Below, piece after piece: positions 8,011 to 16,578 of a stretch of DNA of 64,000 nucleotides (the stretch's first letter is position 1; each line of letters starts with the position of its first letter). The notes below the pieces were generated by a model that was not told the origin of the DNA, searched no databases, and saw only the letters and a program-made list of their open reading frames with translations. The translations under genes and the position numbers were made by a program. The stretch is from Alkalihalobacillus sp. CinArs1 (GTDB lineage: Bacteria > Bacillota > Bacilli > Bacillales > Guptibacillaceae): the NCBI RefSeq assembly GCF_947387515.1, contig NZ_CANDOB010000002.1, positions 1,240,001 through 1,304,000 of the forward strand, written 5' to 3'.

Positions 8011-10353
8011 ATGGCAAAAAGACGAAAAAGAAAAAAGACGACAACAAAGAAAAAACAGGCCTGGCAATCACAAGTAAAAATGGAATTTATCGGTCTGACT
8101 ATTCTTGCATTCACGATTCTAGGTGTATTGAAGATGGGGATCGTTGGTCGAGCGTTCTATCATATGTTCCGATTTTTCGCAGGGGAATGGTACGGCTTAA
8201 TCGTAGCTGGATTAGTTCTATTCGCTTGTTACTTAATCGTTAAGAGAAAAATGCCGAGCTTTTGGACAAGAAGACTCTCGGGATTTTATTTATTGAGCGT
8301 ATCATTATTATTGTTAAGCCATGTGGGTCTATTTGAAACATTGTCCCGAAATGGAGAGTGGGAAAATGCATCTGTGATTCTCAATACATACGAACTCTTC
8401 CAAATGGGCGTAACAGACCCAGCTAACCCAGGTCCACTTGGTGGAGGCATGATCGGTGCTCTGCTATTCGCATTCTGTTATAGGCTTTTCGATGCTGCAG
8501 GTACACAAGTGATCGCATTTCTGCTCATCCTACTTTCTTTCGTTCTAATTACAGGAAAGTCTTTCAGCGACGTATTTGGAAAAGCGATCGAATGGGTGAA
8601 AGCCTTTGTCCTTAATACGTATGATGAAGCAAAAACACTGATGGCAGATAGTAAAAAGTCTCGAAAAGATAAGAAAGAACGTCAGCAAGCACTTAAGAAA
8701 GAAGAAGAAGCAATACCTGAAGAACAAAAAACGTACGATCTCTCATCTGATGAAGAAGGGGATTTTGAGCCTGAGATACGTACATTTACTGAAAGTGCAT
8801 ATGCAAATCAAGAGCCACAACAAGAGGCTACCGAATCAAAGCCTGAACAAGTAAAAACAGAACCGAAAGAACCTCAAGAGGATAAGCCTCTTCAAACACT
8901 CACAGTTGGAGAACTTGAGAACAAAGATTATAAATTACCATCCCTTTCACTACTTCAACCGCCGAAGAAAATCACGCAAGAGAATGAGCGTCAACAAATC
9001 TCAGCAAACGCTAGAAAACTAGAGAAGACGTTTGAAAGCTTCGGTGTAAAAGCGAAGGTAATGAAAGTACACCTTGGACCAGCTGTTACGAAGTATGAAG
9101 TGTACCCAGACACTGGTGTAAAGGTTAGTAAAATTGTAAACCTTACTGACGATCTTGCATTAGCTTTAGCTGCAAGAGATCTACGTATAGAGGCTCCTAT
9201 TCCAGGGAAGTCTGCAATTGGAATCGAAGTACCAAACTCAGAAGTGGCGATGGTGACGCTCCGTGAAGTGTTAGAGTCAAAAGAGTATCAGTCTCACGAT
9301 TCCAAAGTTGCGATTGGGTTTGGAAGAGATATTTCTGGCGAAGCGGTCATCTCAGACCTTTCCCGTATGCCGCACCTTCTCGTCGCAGGTGCGACAGGAA
9401 GTGGAAAAAGTGTTTGTATTAACGGAATCATTGCAAGCATCATGCTAAAGGCGAAACCTCATGAAGTGAAGATGATGATGATCGACCCAAAAATGGTCGA
9501 ACTAAATGTTTACAATGGGATTCCACACTTGCTCGCTCCTGTTGTTACTGATCCTAAGAAAGCTTCACAAGCGTTGAAAAAAGTAGTGAGTGAAATGGAG
9601 CGGCGCTATGAGCTCTTTTCACATAGTGGAACGAGAAACATCGAAGGGTACAACAATTACATCAAGCGCCATAACGAAACGGCTGAATCAAAGCAACCAA
9701 CGTTGCCTTATATCGTCGTTATCGTGGATGAGTTAGCTGATTTGATGATGGTTGCTTCGAGTGATGTGGAAGATGCGATTACAAGGCTCGCACAAATGGC
9801 CCGTGCTGCTGGTATCCACTTGATCATCGCTACACAACGACCATCTGTTGATGTGATCACTGGCGTAATCAAAGCAAACATCCCATCTCGTATTGCGTTT
9901 AGCGTGTCATCCCAAACAGATTCTAGAACGATCCTAGATATGGGTGGCGCCGAAAAGCTACTCGGAAAAGGGGATATGCTTTTCCTACCAGTAGGCGCCA
10001 ACAAACCTAAACGAGTTCAAGGTGCATTCTTATCAGATGAAGAAGTTGAGGAGCTTGTCGATTTTGTCATTGCGCAGCAAAAAGCTCAGTATCAAGAAGA
10101 AATGATTCCAACTGATAAGCCTGAACAAGACCAACCTGAAGTGGAAGATGACTTGTACGATGATGCCGTTCAGCTCATCACAGAGATGCAAACAGCATCT
10201 GTATCAATGCTGCAACGTCGATTTAGAATCGGATATACAAGAGCAGCGAGGTTGATCGATGCGATGGAAGCAAGAGGAGTCGTTGGACCTTATGAAGGCA
10301 GTAAACCAAGAGAAGTTCTTGTAAGTAAAGAAGAAGAAGCACAGTCAAGTTAA
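8011..10353 (+). CDS. spoIIIE: DNA translocase SpoIIIE (FtsK family)
   Basis: ATP-driven DNA pump that moves the chromosome into the forespore through the division septum. The 780 aa protein (787 in B. subtilis) has a basic N-terminus ([14 protein letters not shown]), four membrane segments in the first 190 residues, an acidic/Gln-rich linker (about 215-310), the motor with Walker A GATGSGKS (about 459-466) and Walker [13 protein letters not shown] (about 570-580), and a C-terminal winged-helix gamma domain ([21 protein letters not shown]) that reads orienting sequences. Start ATG 8011 follows GAGGTGAG. The stop codon lies inside a hairpin that is repeated about 340 bp downstream. Confidence 0.97.
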   Translation: MAKRRKRKKTTTKKKQAWQSQVKMEFIGLTILAFTILGVLKMGIVGRAFYHMFRFFAGEWYGLIVAGLVLFACYLIVKRKMPSFWTRRLSGFYLLSVSLLLLSHVGLFETLSRNGEWENASVILNTYELFQMGVTDPANPGPLGGGMIGALLFAFCYRLFDAAGTQVIAFLLILLSFVLITGKSFSDVFGKAIEWVKAFVLNTYDEAKTLMADSKKSRKDKKERQQALKKEEEAIPEEQKTYDLSSDEEGDFEPEIRTFTESAYANQEPQQEATESKPEQVKTEPKEPQEDKPLQTLTVGELENKDYKLPSLSLLQPPKKITQENERQQISANARKLEKTFESFGVKAKVMKVHLGPAVTKYEVYPDTGVKVSKIVNLTDDLALALAARDLRIEAPIPGKSAIGIEVPNSEVAMVTLREVLESKEYQSHDSKVAIGFGRDISGEAVISDLSRMPHLLVAGATGSGKSVCINGIIASIMLKAKPHEVKMMMIDPKMVELNVYNGIPHLLAPVVTDPKKASQALKKVVSEMERRYELFSHSGTRNIEGYNNYIKRHNETAESKQPTLPYIVVIVDELADLMMVASSDVEDAITRLAQMARAAGIHLIIATQRPSVDVITGVIKANIPSRIAFSVSSQTDSRTILDMGGAEKLLGKGDMLFLPVGANKPKRVQGAFLSDEEVEELVDFVIAQQKAQYQEEMIPTDKPEQDQPEVEDDLYDDAVQLITEMQTASVSMLQRRFRIGYTRAARLIDAMEARGVVGPYEGSKPREVLVSKEEEAQSS

Positions 10354-10365
10354 GGACTATACTTC
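10336..10365 (+). other. Hairpin over the spoIIIE stop codon, first copy of a duplicated terminator stem
   Basis: GAAGCACAGTC pairs with GACTATACTTC around the spoIIIE TAA. Nearly the same sequence recurs at 10678-10705, where it is followed by a T-run. Here the T-run is short (TTCTTAC), so termination is probably weak. Confidence 0.6.
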
Positions 10366-10525
10366 TTACAGGGTGAGAAATTCGCGGTGTTGAAATGATA
10401 GTAGTCGATCATTTCTTTCCCAAATTAAAATTGATGGATAAATGGAAGGTCAGAATCGCAATATCCTTCTCCCAAACCATTGGGACGGAATGTTCGTTTT
10501 GGATTAATTCTTATCAAGTAGGAGA
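10366..10525. other. Non-coding spacer between the spoIIIE end and the GC-rich element
   Basis: No gene is supported here. Open frames run through it on both strands, but they continue into the GC-rich inverted-repeat element and have no recognisable protein pattern. Confidence 0.55.
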
Positions 10526-10623
10526 GACGATCGCGGACTCCTGCGGTCGTACGGGCGGCCGAGACCGGGGTGTGGGTTTCACCTCGGGCTTGGACGTTCG
10601 TCCGCGGAAAGCATGCGATCGTC
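10526..10623. repeat. GC-rich structured repeat element (imperfect palindrome)
   Basis: A 98-bp block much richer in G+C than its surroundings. The ends form a perfect 9-bp inverted repeat, GACGATCGC (10526-10534) and GCGATCGTC (10615-10623). Inside is a second hairpin, CCGGGGTG (10565-10572) with CACCTCGG (10580-10587), one G-U pair. CTCCTGCGG and CCGCGGAAAGC near the two ends resemble, from memory, a dispersed intergenic repeat common in Bacillaceae genomes. No coding capacity is credible. It could be a MITE-like or REP-like element or a structured RNA. Confidence 0.7.
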
Positions 10624-10677
10624 ATCGACTACGGCATAGGGAGCTCGAATAATAACTTAGGTTTATTGACAAGCTGA

Positions 10678-10712
10678 GAAGCACAGTCCATAAGGACTAT
10701 GCTTCTTTTTTT
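10678..10712 (+). terminator. Rho-independent terminator, second copy of the spoIIIE hairpin
   Basis: GAAGCACAGTCC / GGACTATGCTTC with one internal mismatch and an ATAA loop, followed by seven T residues. It is probably the functional terminator of spoIIIE. Confidence 0.85.
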
Positions 10713-10840
10713 GTGAAATAGTCGGCGAAGAAAGAGAATTTACCTCCGATTTTAAATATTAGTAATCGAGCTTTTTTTCAAAAAACTATTTATTTATCTT
10801 ATTAATAATGGTATAGTTATGTCGAAAAATGACTTATTTT

Positions 10841-10905
10841 TCAAATCGTTTTCATAGAAGGATATTTTATCCAAAAATATTTTGATCACTATGAAAACGG
10901 ATACA
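10841..10905 (+). promoter_or_regulatory. Inverted repeat with two cre-like boxes upstream of nupN
   Basis: CGTTTTCATAG (10847-10857) and CTATGAAAACG (10889-10899) form a perfect 11-bp inverted repeat, with a nested GGATA/TATCC hairpin between them. Each arm sits in a sequence one mismatch from the CcpA cre consensus TGWAANCGNTNWCA: 10892-10905 on the plus strand and 10841-10854 on the minus strand. I could not assign a convincing promoter. It has none of the conserved core of a purine riboswitch. Confidence 0.5.
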
Positions 10906-10961
10906 AACTTGTTCCTAGATTGCTAGGCTTAAGTTTAATTATTATTGGGGGGATTAGGAAG

Positions 10962-12059
10962 ATGAGAAAGAAGTATGGTTTTATGATGTCAGCTGTTTTA
11001 GCTGCAGGTACGCTGTTATCAGCGTGTGGTTCGAACGACACGAGTGGTGAGAACGCTGGCGGCGGTAGCGGAGAAGGAGACAAAAATAACTTCAAAGTTG
11101 CTATGGTTACAGATACTGGCGGTGTAGATGATAAGTCCTTTAACCAATCAGCTTGGGAAGGACTACAAGAGTTTGGTGGAGAGAATGGACTAGAAGAAGA
11201 TAAAGGGTACAAGTACGTACAATCCACTGCAGCAAGTGATTATCAACCAAACCTATCAGGTCTTGTGCGTGATAACTATGACTTGATCTTCGGAATTGGA
11301 TTTTTAATGCAGCAAGATATTCAAGCGATTGCTCAGCAAAAGCCTGAAGCTCAGCTTGCTTTAGTAGATAGTGTAGCAGTTAACGAGAGTGGCGAGCCTC
11401 TAGAGAACGTAGCAAGTATTACATTTAAAGAACATCAAGGTTCATTCCTAGTTGGAGTTATCGCTGGAATGCAAACAAAAACAAATAAAGTAGGCTTTAT
11501 CGGTGGAGTAGATTCCGAGCTTATCAAGAAATTTGAGAGCGGATTTAAAGCAGGTGTTAAATCTGTAAATCCTGACGCTGAGATCTTCGAACAGTATGCT
11601 GGTGACTTTAACGCAGCTGAGAAGGGACAAGCAATTGCTGGAACACTTTACGATAAAGGTGCAGATATCATTTACCATGCTGCAGGTGGAACAGGAAACG
11701 GCGTGTTCACTGAAGCGAAGAACCGTGCGAAAAACGGAGAAGAAGTTTGGGTTATCGGTGTAGACCGTGACCAGCATGAAGAAGGTATGCCTGAGAACGT
11801 AACGCTTACTTCTATGGTTAAACGTGTTGATACTGCAGTTATGGAAGTGTCAAAACAAACGATGGAAGATAACTTCCCAGGTGGAAAAGTAACAGAGTTT
11901 GGTCTTGAAGAAGACGGAGTGGGTATCGCTGAAACACAAGAAAACGTTTCTGAAGAAGCACTGAAAAAAGTAGAAGAGTATAAAGAGAAAATCCAGAATG
12001 GCGAATTAGAAGTTCCTAAAACTGACGAAGAATACGAAGCGTTCGAAAGCTCTCTATAA
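10962..12059 (+). CDS. nupN: BMP-family nucleoside ABC transporter substrate-binding lipoprotein
   Basis: Extracellular substrate-binding component of a nucleoside importer (BMP/PnrA/TmpC family). The 365 aa protein has a lipoprotein signal peptide ending at LLSACGSN (lipidated C22) and a Gly/Ser/Asn linker, then VAMVTDTGGVDDKSFNQSAWEGL, the signature of the family's purine-nucleoside pocket. Start ATG 10962 is preceded by GGGGGGATTAGGAAG; upstream in-frame starts would bury the signal peptide. It is followed by an ATPase and two permeases like B. subtilis nupNOPQ, a guanosine importer; the exact substrate here is inferred. Confidence 0.88.
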   Translation: MRKKYGFMMSAVLAAGTLLSACGSNDTSGENAGGGSGEGDKNNFKVAMVTDTGGVDDKSFNQSAWEGLQEFGGENGLEEDKGYKYVQSTAASDYQPNLSGLVRDNYDLIFGIGFLMQQDIQAIAQQKPEAQLALVDSVAVNESGEPLENVASITFKEHQGSFLVGVIAGMQTKTNKVGFIGGVDSELIKKFESGFKAGVKSVNPDAEIFEQYAGDFNAAEKGQAIAGTLYDKGADIIYHAAGGTGNGVFTEAKNRAKNGEEVWVIGVDRDQHEEGMPENVTLTSMVKRVDTAVMEVSKQTMEDNFPGGKVTEFGLEEDGVGIAETQENVSEEALKKVEEYKEKIQNGELEVPKTDEEYEAFESSL

Positions 12060-12122
12060 GGAGTATCGAAGCAGGGGCTTCGTCGGTCCTGGAGAAAGTC
12101 TCATCTTGAAAATAGCATGTCG

Positions 12123-12157
12123 AAGGCTAGTACTTTCATAGGCTAGCCTTTGTTTTA
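12123..12157 (+). terminator. Partial terminator between nupN and nupO
   Basis: AAGGCTAG pairs with CTAGCCTT across a 12-nt loop, then TGTTTTATG. The imperfect T-tract and the operon context suggest a leaky terminator that would keep the binding protein more abundant than the membrane parts. Confidence 0.6.
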
Positions 12158-12185
12158 TGTTAGCGCATAAGGGAGTGAAATCTGT

Positions 12186-13715
12186 ATGGAGTATGTTATT
12201 GAAATGAGAAACATTCGTAAGGAGTTCCCTGGAATTGTTGCGAATGATAATATCACCCTTCAGCTACAAAAAGGCGAAATACACGCTCTTCTTGGTGAAA
12301 ACGGTGCTGGAAAATCAACTTTGATGAACGTTTTATTTGGACTTTATCAGCCCGAAAAAGGTGATATCTATGTTCGGGGAAATAAAGTTCAGATCACAGA
12401 TCCGAACATTGCAAATGAGCTTGGGATCGGAATGGTACACCAACACTTTATGCTTGTAGAAAAGTTTACGGTTACTGAAAATATTATTCTAGGAAACGAA
12501 CCAACAAAGCAAGGGCAGGTTAACTTGAAAGAAGCTGAAAAAGAAGTTGAAGCTATTTCAAAACAATATGGTCTTGCAGTCGATCCTACAGCAAAAATAG
12601 AAGACATATCAGTTGGTATGCAGCAGCGAGTTGAAATCCTCAAAACACTTTATCGAGGTGCGGATATCCTGATTTTTGATGAGCCCACTGCAGTTCTAAC
12701 ACCACAGGAAATCAAAGAATTGATCGAGATCATGAAGAAATTGATTTCAGAAGGAAAATCGATCATCTTGATTACTCATAAGTTAAAAGAAATTATGGAA
12801 GTATGCGATCGGTGTACTGTAATAAGACGTGGTGTAGGAATTGGAACGGTCGACGTTTCTGAAACGAATCCGGACGATTTAGCTTCGATGATGGTAGGTA
12901 GAGAAGTAAATTTCTCAGTTGAAAAACAACCTTCACAACCAAAAGAAAGCGTTTTAGAAGTACAAAACCTCGTCGTAGAAGATGCCAGGAACGTGCCAGC
13001 TGTGAACGGACTAAACATTTCGATTAAAGCTGGAGAAATCGTCGGTATCGCTGGGGTAGATGGAAATGGACAATCAGAACTGATCGAGGCGATCACAGGC
13101 CTCAGAAAAACAAAATCCGGCAACGTTATGCTAAAGGGAAAAGACATCACGAACTGGAAACCACGTCGTGTAACTGAAAGTGGTCTTGGTCATATCCCTC
13201 AAGATAGACATAAGCATGGCCTTGTATTGGATTTTTCAATTGGCGAAAACATGGTCCTTCAGACCTACTATAAAAGACCTTTTTCGAAAAATGGAATCCT
13301 TAACTTTTCTACGATCGTAAATAAAGCGAAGTCGTTGATCAGTGAGTTTGATGTTCGTACTCCTAGTGAATCAACACCAGCGAGAGCGTTGTCAGGGGGT
13401 AATCAACAAAAAGCGATTATCGCAAGGGAGATCGATCGTAGTCCAAATCTCCTAATTGCAGCACAGCCGACTCGTGGACTAGACGTGGGCGCGATCGAAT
13501 TTATTCACTCTAAGTTAATAGAGGAACGAGACAAAGGAAAAGCAGTACTACTCATCTCATTCGAACTTGATGAAATCATGAACGTAAGTGACCGTATCGC
13601 CGTCATCTACGAAGGAAAAATCGTTGCGATTGTAAAGCCGGAAGAAACGACCGAACAAGAACTTGGGTTACTTATGGCCGGTGGAAAGCGGAAAAAGGCT
13701 GGTGAGACATCTTGA
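12186..13715 (+). CDS. nupO: Nucleoside ABC transporter ATP-binding protein (double NBD)
   Basis: Energises nucleoside import. The 509 aa protein fuses two ATPase domains. The N-terminal half has Walker A GENGAGKST, signature ISVGMQQRVEIL and Walker B LIFDEPTAVL. The C-terminal half has a divergent P-loop (GVDGNGQSE), signature LSGGNQQKAIIARE and a degenerate Walker B (LIAAQPTRGLDVG, no catalytic Glu), the usual asymmetry of this sugar/nucleoside class. The start ATG follows GGGAGTG. The stop overlaps the next start (TTGA). Confidence 0.9.
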   Translation: MEYVIEMRNIRKEFPGIVANDNITLQLQKGEIHALLGENGAGKSTLMNVLFGLYQPEKGDIYVRGNKVQITDPNIANELGIGMVHQHFMLVEKFTVTENIILGNEPTKQGQVNLKEAEKEVEAISKQYGLAVDPTAKIEDISVGMQQRVEILKTLYRGADILIFDEPTAVLTPQEIKELIEIMKKLISEGKSIILITHKLKEIMEVCDRCTVIRRGVGIGTVDVSETNPDDLASMMVGREVNFSVEKQPSQPKESVLEVQNLVVEDARNVPAVNGLNISIKAGEIVGIAGVDGNGQSELIEAITGLRKTKSGNVMLKGKDITNWKPRRVTESGLGHIPQDRHKHGLVLDFSIGENMVLQTYYKRPFSKNGILNFSTIVNKAKSLISEFDVRTPSESTPARALSGGNQQKAIIAREIDRSPNLLIAAQPTRGLDVGAIEFIHSKLIEERDKGKAVLLISFELDEIMNVSDRIAVIYEGKIVAIVKPEETTEQELGLLMAGGKRKKAGETS

Positions 13716-14770
13716 AAATACTAAATGGGAAATGGTCAGCAATAACAGTCCCGCTTCTATCGGTAATGCTCGGTTTATTCGTCGGCGGAATCATTATGCT
13801 AGTGAGCGGTTACAACCCGTTCGTAGCATATGCTGCCCTTTTTAACGGAATCTTTTCAAATACGTATGTTCTTGGGGAAACGATTCGTCAAATGACGCCC
13901 CTTATCCTCTCAGGTATCGCAGTTGCGTTTGCTTTTCGTACCGGACTTTTCAACATCGGTGTTGAAGGGCAGCTTTTAGTAGGATGGTTAGCATCTGTGT
14001 ACGTTGGCCTTCAATTTGAAGGGTTAAGTCCATTCGTTCACATTCCGCTAGCGATTTTGGCAGCTGGAGTGGCTGGTGCAATCTGGGCATTTGTGCCTGG
14101 TTTATTAAAAGCAAAATATCACGTTCATGAAGTAATCACAACGATTATGATGAACTATGTTGCGCTTCACGTAGTCAATGCCATCATTCGTACTTATCTT
14201 CTAGCACCTGGCGAAAGAACAGAAGAAATTCATCAATCTGCGTCACTTCAATCAGCATTTCTTGAAAGTGTCACGGACTTCTCACGACTACATTATGGCA
14301 TTATCGTCGCGATTATTGGTGCGATCATCATGTGGTTCTTACTATGGAAAACCTCTACAGGCTACGAGCTTAGAGCTGTAGGATTCAATAAGTATGCATC
14401 AGAATATGCCGGCATTAACGTGCGTCGTAACATCATCCTTTCCATGGTCGTTTCAGGTGCATTTGCAGGAGCTGCAGGTGCGATGGAGGGACTTGGAACA
14501 TATGGTTATATGACGATCATGCCAGCCTTTACTGGAGTAGGTTTCGATGGGATCGCAGTTTCATTGCTCGGTGCCAATAGTGCACTAGGTGTAGTGTTAG
14601 CTGCTGCTTTGTTCGGAGGTTTGAAAATCGGTGCTTTGAACATGCAGTCTGTGGCACAAGTACCAACTCAGCTCGTTGAAATTGTTATAGCCATGATTAT
14701 TTTCTTTGTTGCATCAAGCTATCTCATTCACTGGATCAGCAATAGGGTGAACAAAAGGGGGAAAATTTAA
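13712..14770 (+). CDS. nupP: Nucleoside ABC transporter permease
   Basis: Integral membrane protein of 352 aa in the BPD_transp_2 family, with about nine or ten hydrophobic segments and the conserved RTGLFNIGVEGQLLVGW and EVITTIMMNYVALH motifs of nucleoside permeases. The start is TTG inside the nupO stop. The N-terminal segment (SAITVPLLSVMLGLFVGGIIML) is the first membrane span. It pairs with the next gene to form the channel of the importer. Confidence 0.9.
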   Translation: MKILNGKWSAITVPLLSVMLGLFVGGIIMLVSGYNPFVAYAALFNGIFSNTYVLGETIRQMTPLILSGIAVAFAFRTGLFNIGVEGQLLVGWLASVYVGLQFEGLSPFVHIPLAILAAGVAGAIWAFVPGLLKAKYHVHEVITTIMMNYVALHVVNAIIRTYLLAPGERTEEIHQSASLQSAFLESVTDFSRLHYGIIVAIIGAIIMWFLLWKTSTGYELRAVGFNKYASEYAGINVRRNIILSMVVSGAFAGAAGAMEGLGTYGYMTIMPAFTGVGFDGIAVSLLGANSALGVVLAAALFGGLKIGALNMQSVAQVPTQLVEIVIAMIIFFVASSYLIHWISNRVNKRGKI

Positions 14771-15733
14771 ATGGATATGATGCAGATTCTACAAATCGTC
14801 ATCCCTGCAGCTATCTTTTCAGCCGCTCCCCTGATCTTCACCGCATTAGGTGGTGTATTCAGTGAACGGTCAGGTGTTGTTAACATCGGTTTGGAAGGCT
14901 TAATGCTAATGGGGGCATTTACAGGAGCATTATTCACATACTTAGGGGAACAGTGGGGAATGGGTGCAGCTTCACCTTGGTTCTCACTAATCGTCGCAAT
15001 CATTATCGGAGCGCTGTTCTCACTAATCCATGCGGTTGCAAGTATTTCGTTACGAGCGGACCAAGTCGTAAGTGGTGTAGCACTAAACTTTCTAGCAGCA
15101 GGACTTGCGATCTTTTTAGTGAAGAAGATCTTTGATGCAGGTCAGACGCCAATTATTCAAGAACGTATCTATAAAACGAATGTACCATTCTTAAGTGACA
15201 TTCCTTTTATCGGACCACTATTTTTCTCAAATGCTTACTATACTTCTTACATCGCGATTGCTCTTGCAGTTCTCGTTTGGTGGGTGATCTATAAGACGCC
15301 GTTCGGTTTGCGCTTGCGTTCGGTTGGGGAACATCCGATGGCTGCAGACACGATGGGAATCAACGTAACAAAAATGCGCTATGTTGCCGTAATGCTAAGT
15401 GGTGGGTTTGCGGGGCTAGGTGGAGCTGTTTATGCAACATCCATCGCAGGTAATTTCAGTCACGCAACGATTTCTGGCCAAGGATTCATGGCACTTGCAG
15501 CGATGATATTCGGTAAGTGGCATCCCCTTGGTGCAATGGGAGCAGCTTTATTCTTCGGACTAGCTCAGTCACTGAGTATTACAGGACAACAAATTCCTGG
15601 GCTAAAAGAAATTCCTGAAGTTTACCTCCTCATTTCACCGTATGTCTTAACAATCCTCGCACTAGCAGGGCTCGTTGGACGAGCAGATGCACCAAAAGCA
15701 ATCGGTCAACCTTATGAAAAAGGAAAACGTTAG
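14771..15733 (+). CDS. nupQ: Nucleoside ABC transporter permease, second subunit
   Basis: 320 aa BPD_transp_2 permease with FSERSGVVNIGLEGLMLMGAF, the motif parallel to that in nupP, and VVSGVALNFLAAGL. The ATG abuts the nupP stop with no gap. It is the last gene of the operon and is followed by a strong terminator. It completes the binding protein / ATPase / two-permease set of a BMP-type nucleoside importer. Confidence 0.9.
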   Translation: MDMMQILQIVIPAAIFSAAPLIFTALGGVFSERSGVVNIGLEGLMLMGAFTGALFTYLGEQWGMGAASPWFSLIVAIIIGALFSLIHAVASISLRADQVVSGVALNFLAAGLAIFLVKKIFDAGQTPIIQERIYKTNVPFLSDIPFIGPLFFSNAYYTSYIAIALAVLVWWVIYKTPFGLRLRSVGEHPMAADTMGINVTKMRYVAVMLSGGFAGLGGAVYATSIAGNFSHATISGQGFMALAAMIFGKWHPLGAMGAALFFGLAQSLSITGQQIPGLKEIPEVYLLISPYVLTILALAGLVGRADAPKAIGQPYEKGKR

Positions 15734-15742
15734 GTGAAAGTA

Positions 15743-15776
15743 AGAACCCTCTACATTTGAAGAGGGTTCTTTTTGT
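15743..15776 (+). terminator. Rho-independent terminator after nupQ
   Basis: AGAACCCTCT / AGAGGGTTCT with an eight-base loop and a T-run. Confidence 0.93.
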
Positions 15777-15800
15777 TTGGCAGCTAGTAAACTGATTAGA

Positions 15801-15904
15801 AATATTAGTTTAGACAATAAAAAATGATTTTGGCTAATAAAACGCGATTTTGGACAATAAAAATAGATTTTAGATAATAAAAGAAGAATTTGGACAATAA
15901 CGTG
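15801..15904. repeat. Tandem repeat with 20-bp period (five copies)
   Basis: The core T(A/G)G(A/C)(C/T)AATAA recurs at 15811, 15831, 15851, 15871 and 15891, exactly 20 bp apart, with an ATTTT lead-in and a more variable 5-bp segment. Two of the five cores are TGGACAATAA. The spacing is close to two helical turns. It lies between the nupQ terminator and the larger repeat array and encodes no protein I would support. Confidence 0.8.
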
Positions 15905-15978
15905 TTGAGTAGGAGTGGATTTGAGCATCTTGAGTAGTAAAATGTGCTCTTTTTAAAGGTTAACAGAGGTTTTCTAAT

Positions 15979-16482
15979 CTAAACGGTCACTTCCGCTTTT
16001 AATGTCTAGCTGCGGTGGCAGAAACTGCGATATTTCGCTCTTTCACTTGAACACAAAAAGCGTGTTCCAGTTCAAGAGCTCCAATATCTCCGTTTCTAAA
16101 CGGTCACTTCCGCTTTTAATGTCCAGCTGCGACTCGCAGAAACTACGATATTTCACTCTTTCAACAGAACACAAAAGGCGTGTTCTATTTCAAGAGTTCC
16201 AATATCTCCGTTTCTAAACGCTCGTCTTCGCTTTTCGTGTGTCCAGCTGCAGTGACCAGGTCCTCGATCGCTTCACATTTCAATCCGAACACAAAAACCG
16301 TGTTCATATTGAAATGCTCCAGCGCTTGTCGGACCTAAACGGTCACTTCCGCTTTTAATGTCCAGCTGCGGTGGGCAGAAACTGCGATATTTCGCTCTTT
16401 CACTTGAACACAAAAAGCGTGTTCCAGTTCAAGAGCTCCAATATCTCCGTTTCTAAACACCCACCTTCGCTTTTCAAGTGTT
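15979..16482. repeat. Four tandem copies of a ~118-bp hairpin-forming repeat
   Basis: Units start at CTAAACGGTCACTTCCGC-like sequence at 15979, 16096, 16214 and 16335, with a partial fifth start at 16453. Each unit has a conserved linker (CCGCTTTT..TCCAGCTGC) and a 77-79 bp imperfect hairpin: 16020-16097, 16138-16215, 16258-16336 and 16377-16454. A GAACAC..GTGTTC stem tip is present in all four. Copies 1 and 4 are almost identical. Copy 3 differs through most of the stem yet both arms still pair. Similar linkers are, from memory, frequent in Bacillaceae intergenic regions. Confidence 0.88.
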
Positions 16483-16578
16483 AATTACTTACACATTGAC
16501 ACATACTATGGTATAAAGGGAATAAGAATTGGTTTCCTGTGTTGGAAAACGATGGAGAGATGAAAAGGAGTGAGTTGT

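Noticed and set aside
10395-10652. Open frames on both strands across the gap after spoIIIE (85 and 66 codons)
   Set aside because: They run through the GC-rich inverted-repeat element and have Arg/Gly/Cys-rich compositions typical of non-coding repeats; no ribosome binding site or family match.
10714-10961. Purine (guanine/xanthine) riboswitch upstream of the nucleoside importer
   Set aside because: The conserved core strands and loop-loop sequences of purine riboswitches are absent; only the cre-like inverted repeat is seen.
15662-15928. 88-codon minus-strand frame over the 20-bp repeats
   Set aside because: Composition is set by the A/T-rich repeats and the nupQ terminator; no start site.
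16002-16217. 71-codon frame within the long tandem repeat
   Set aside because: It is created by the repeat itself and repeats the same peptide twice; the units are better explained as hairpin elements.
15801-16482. Possible CRISPR array
   Set aside because: The 20-bp repeats have no unique spacers, and the 118-bp units are almost entirely repeated with no short repeat plus unique spacer pattern. No cas genes are present.
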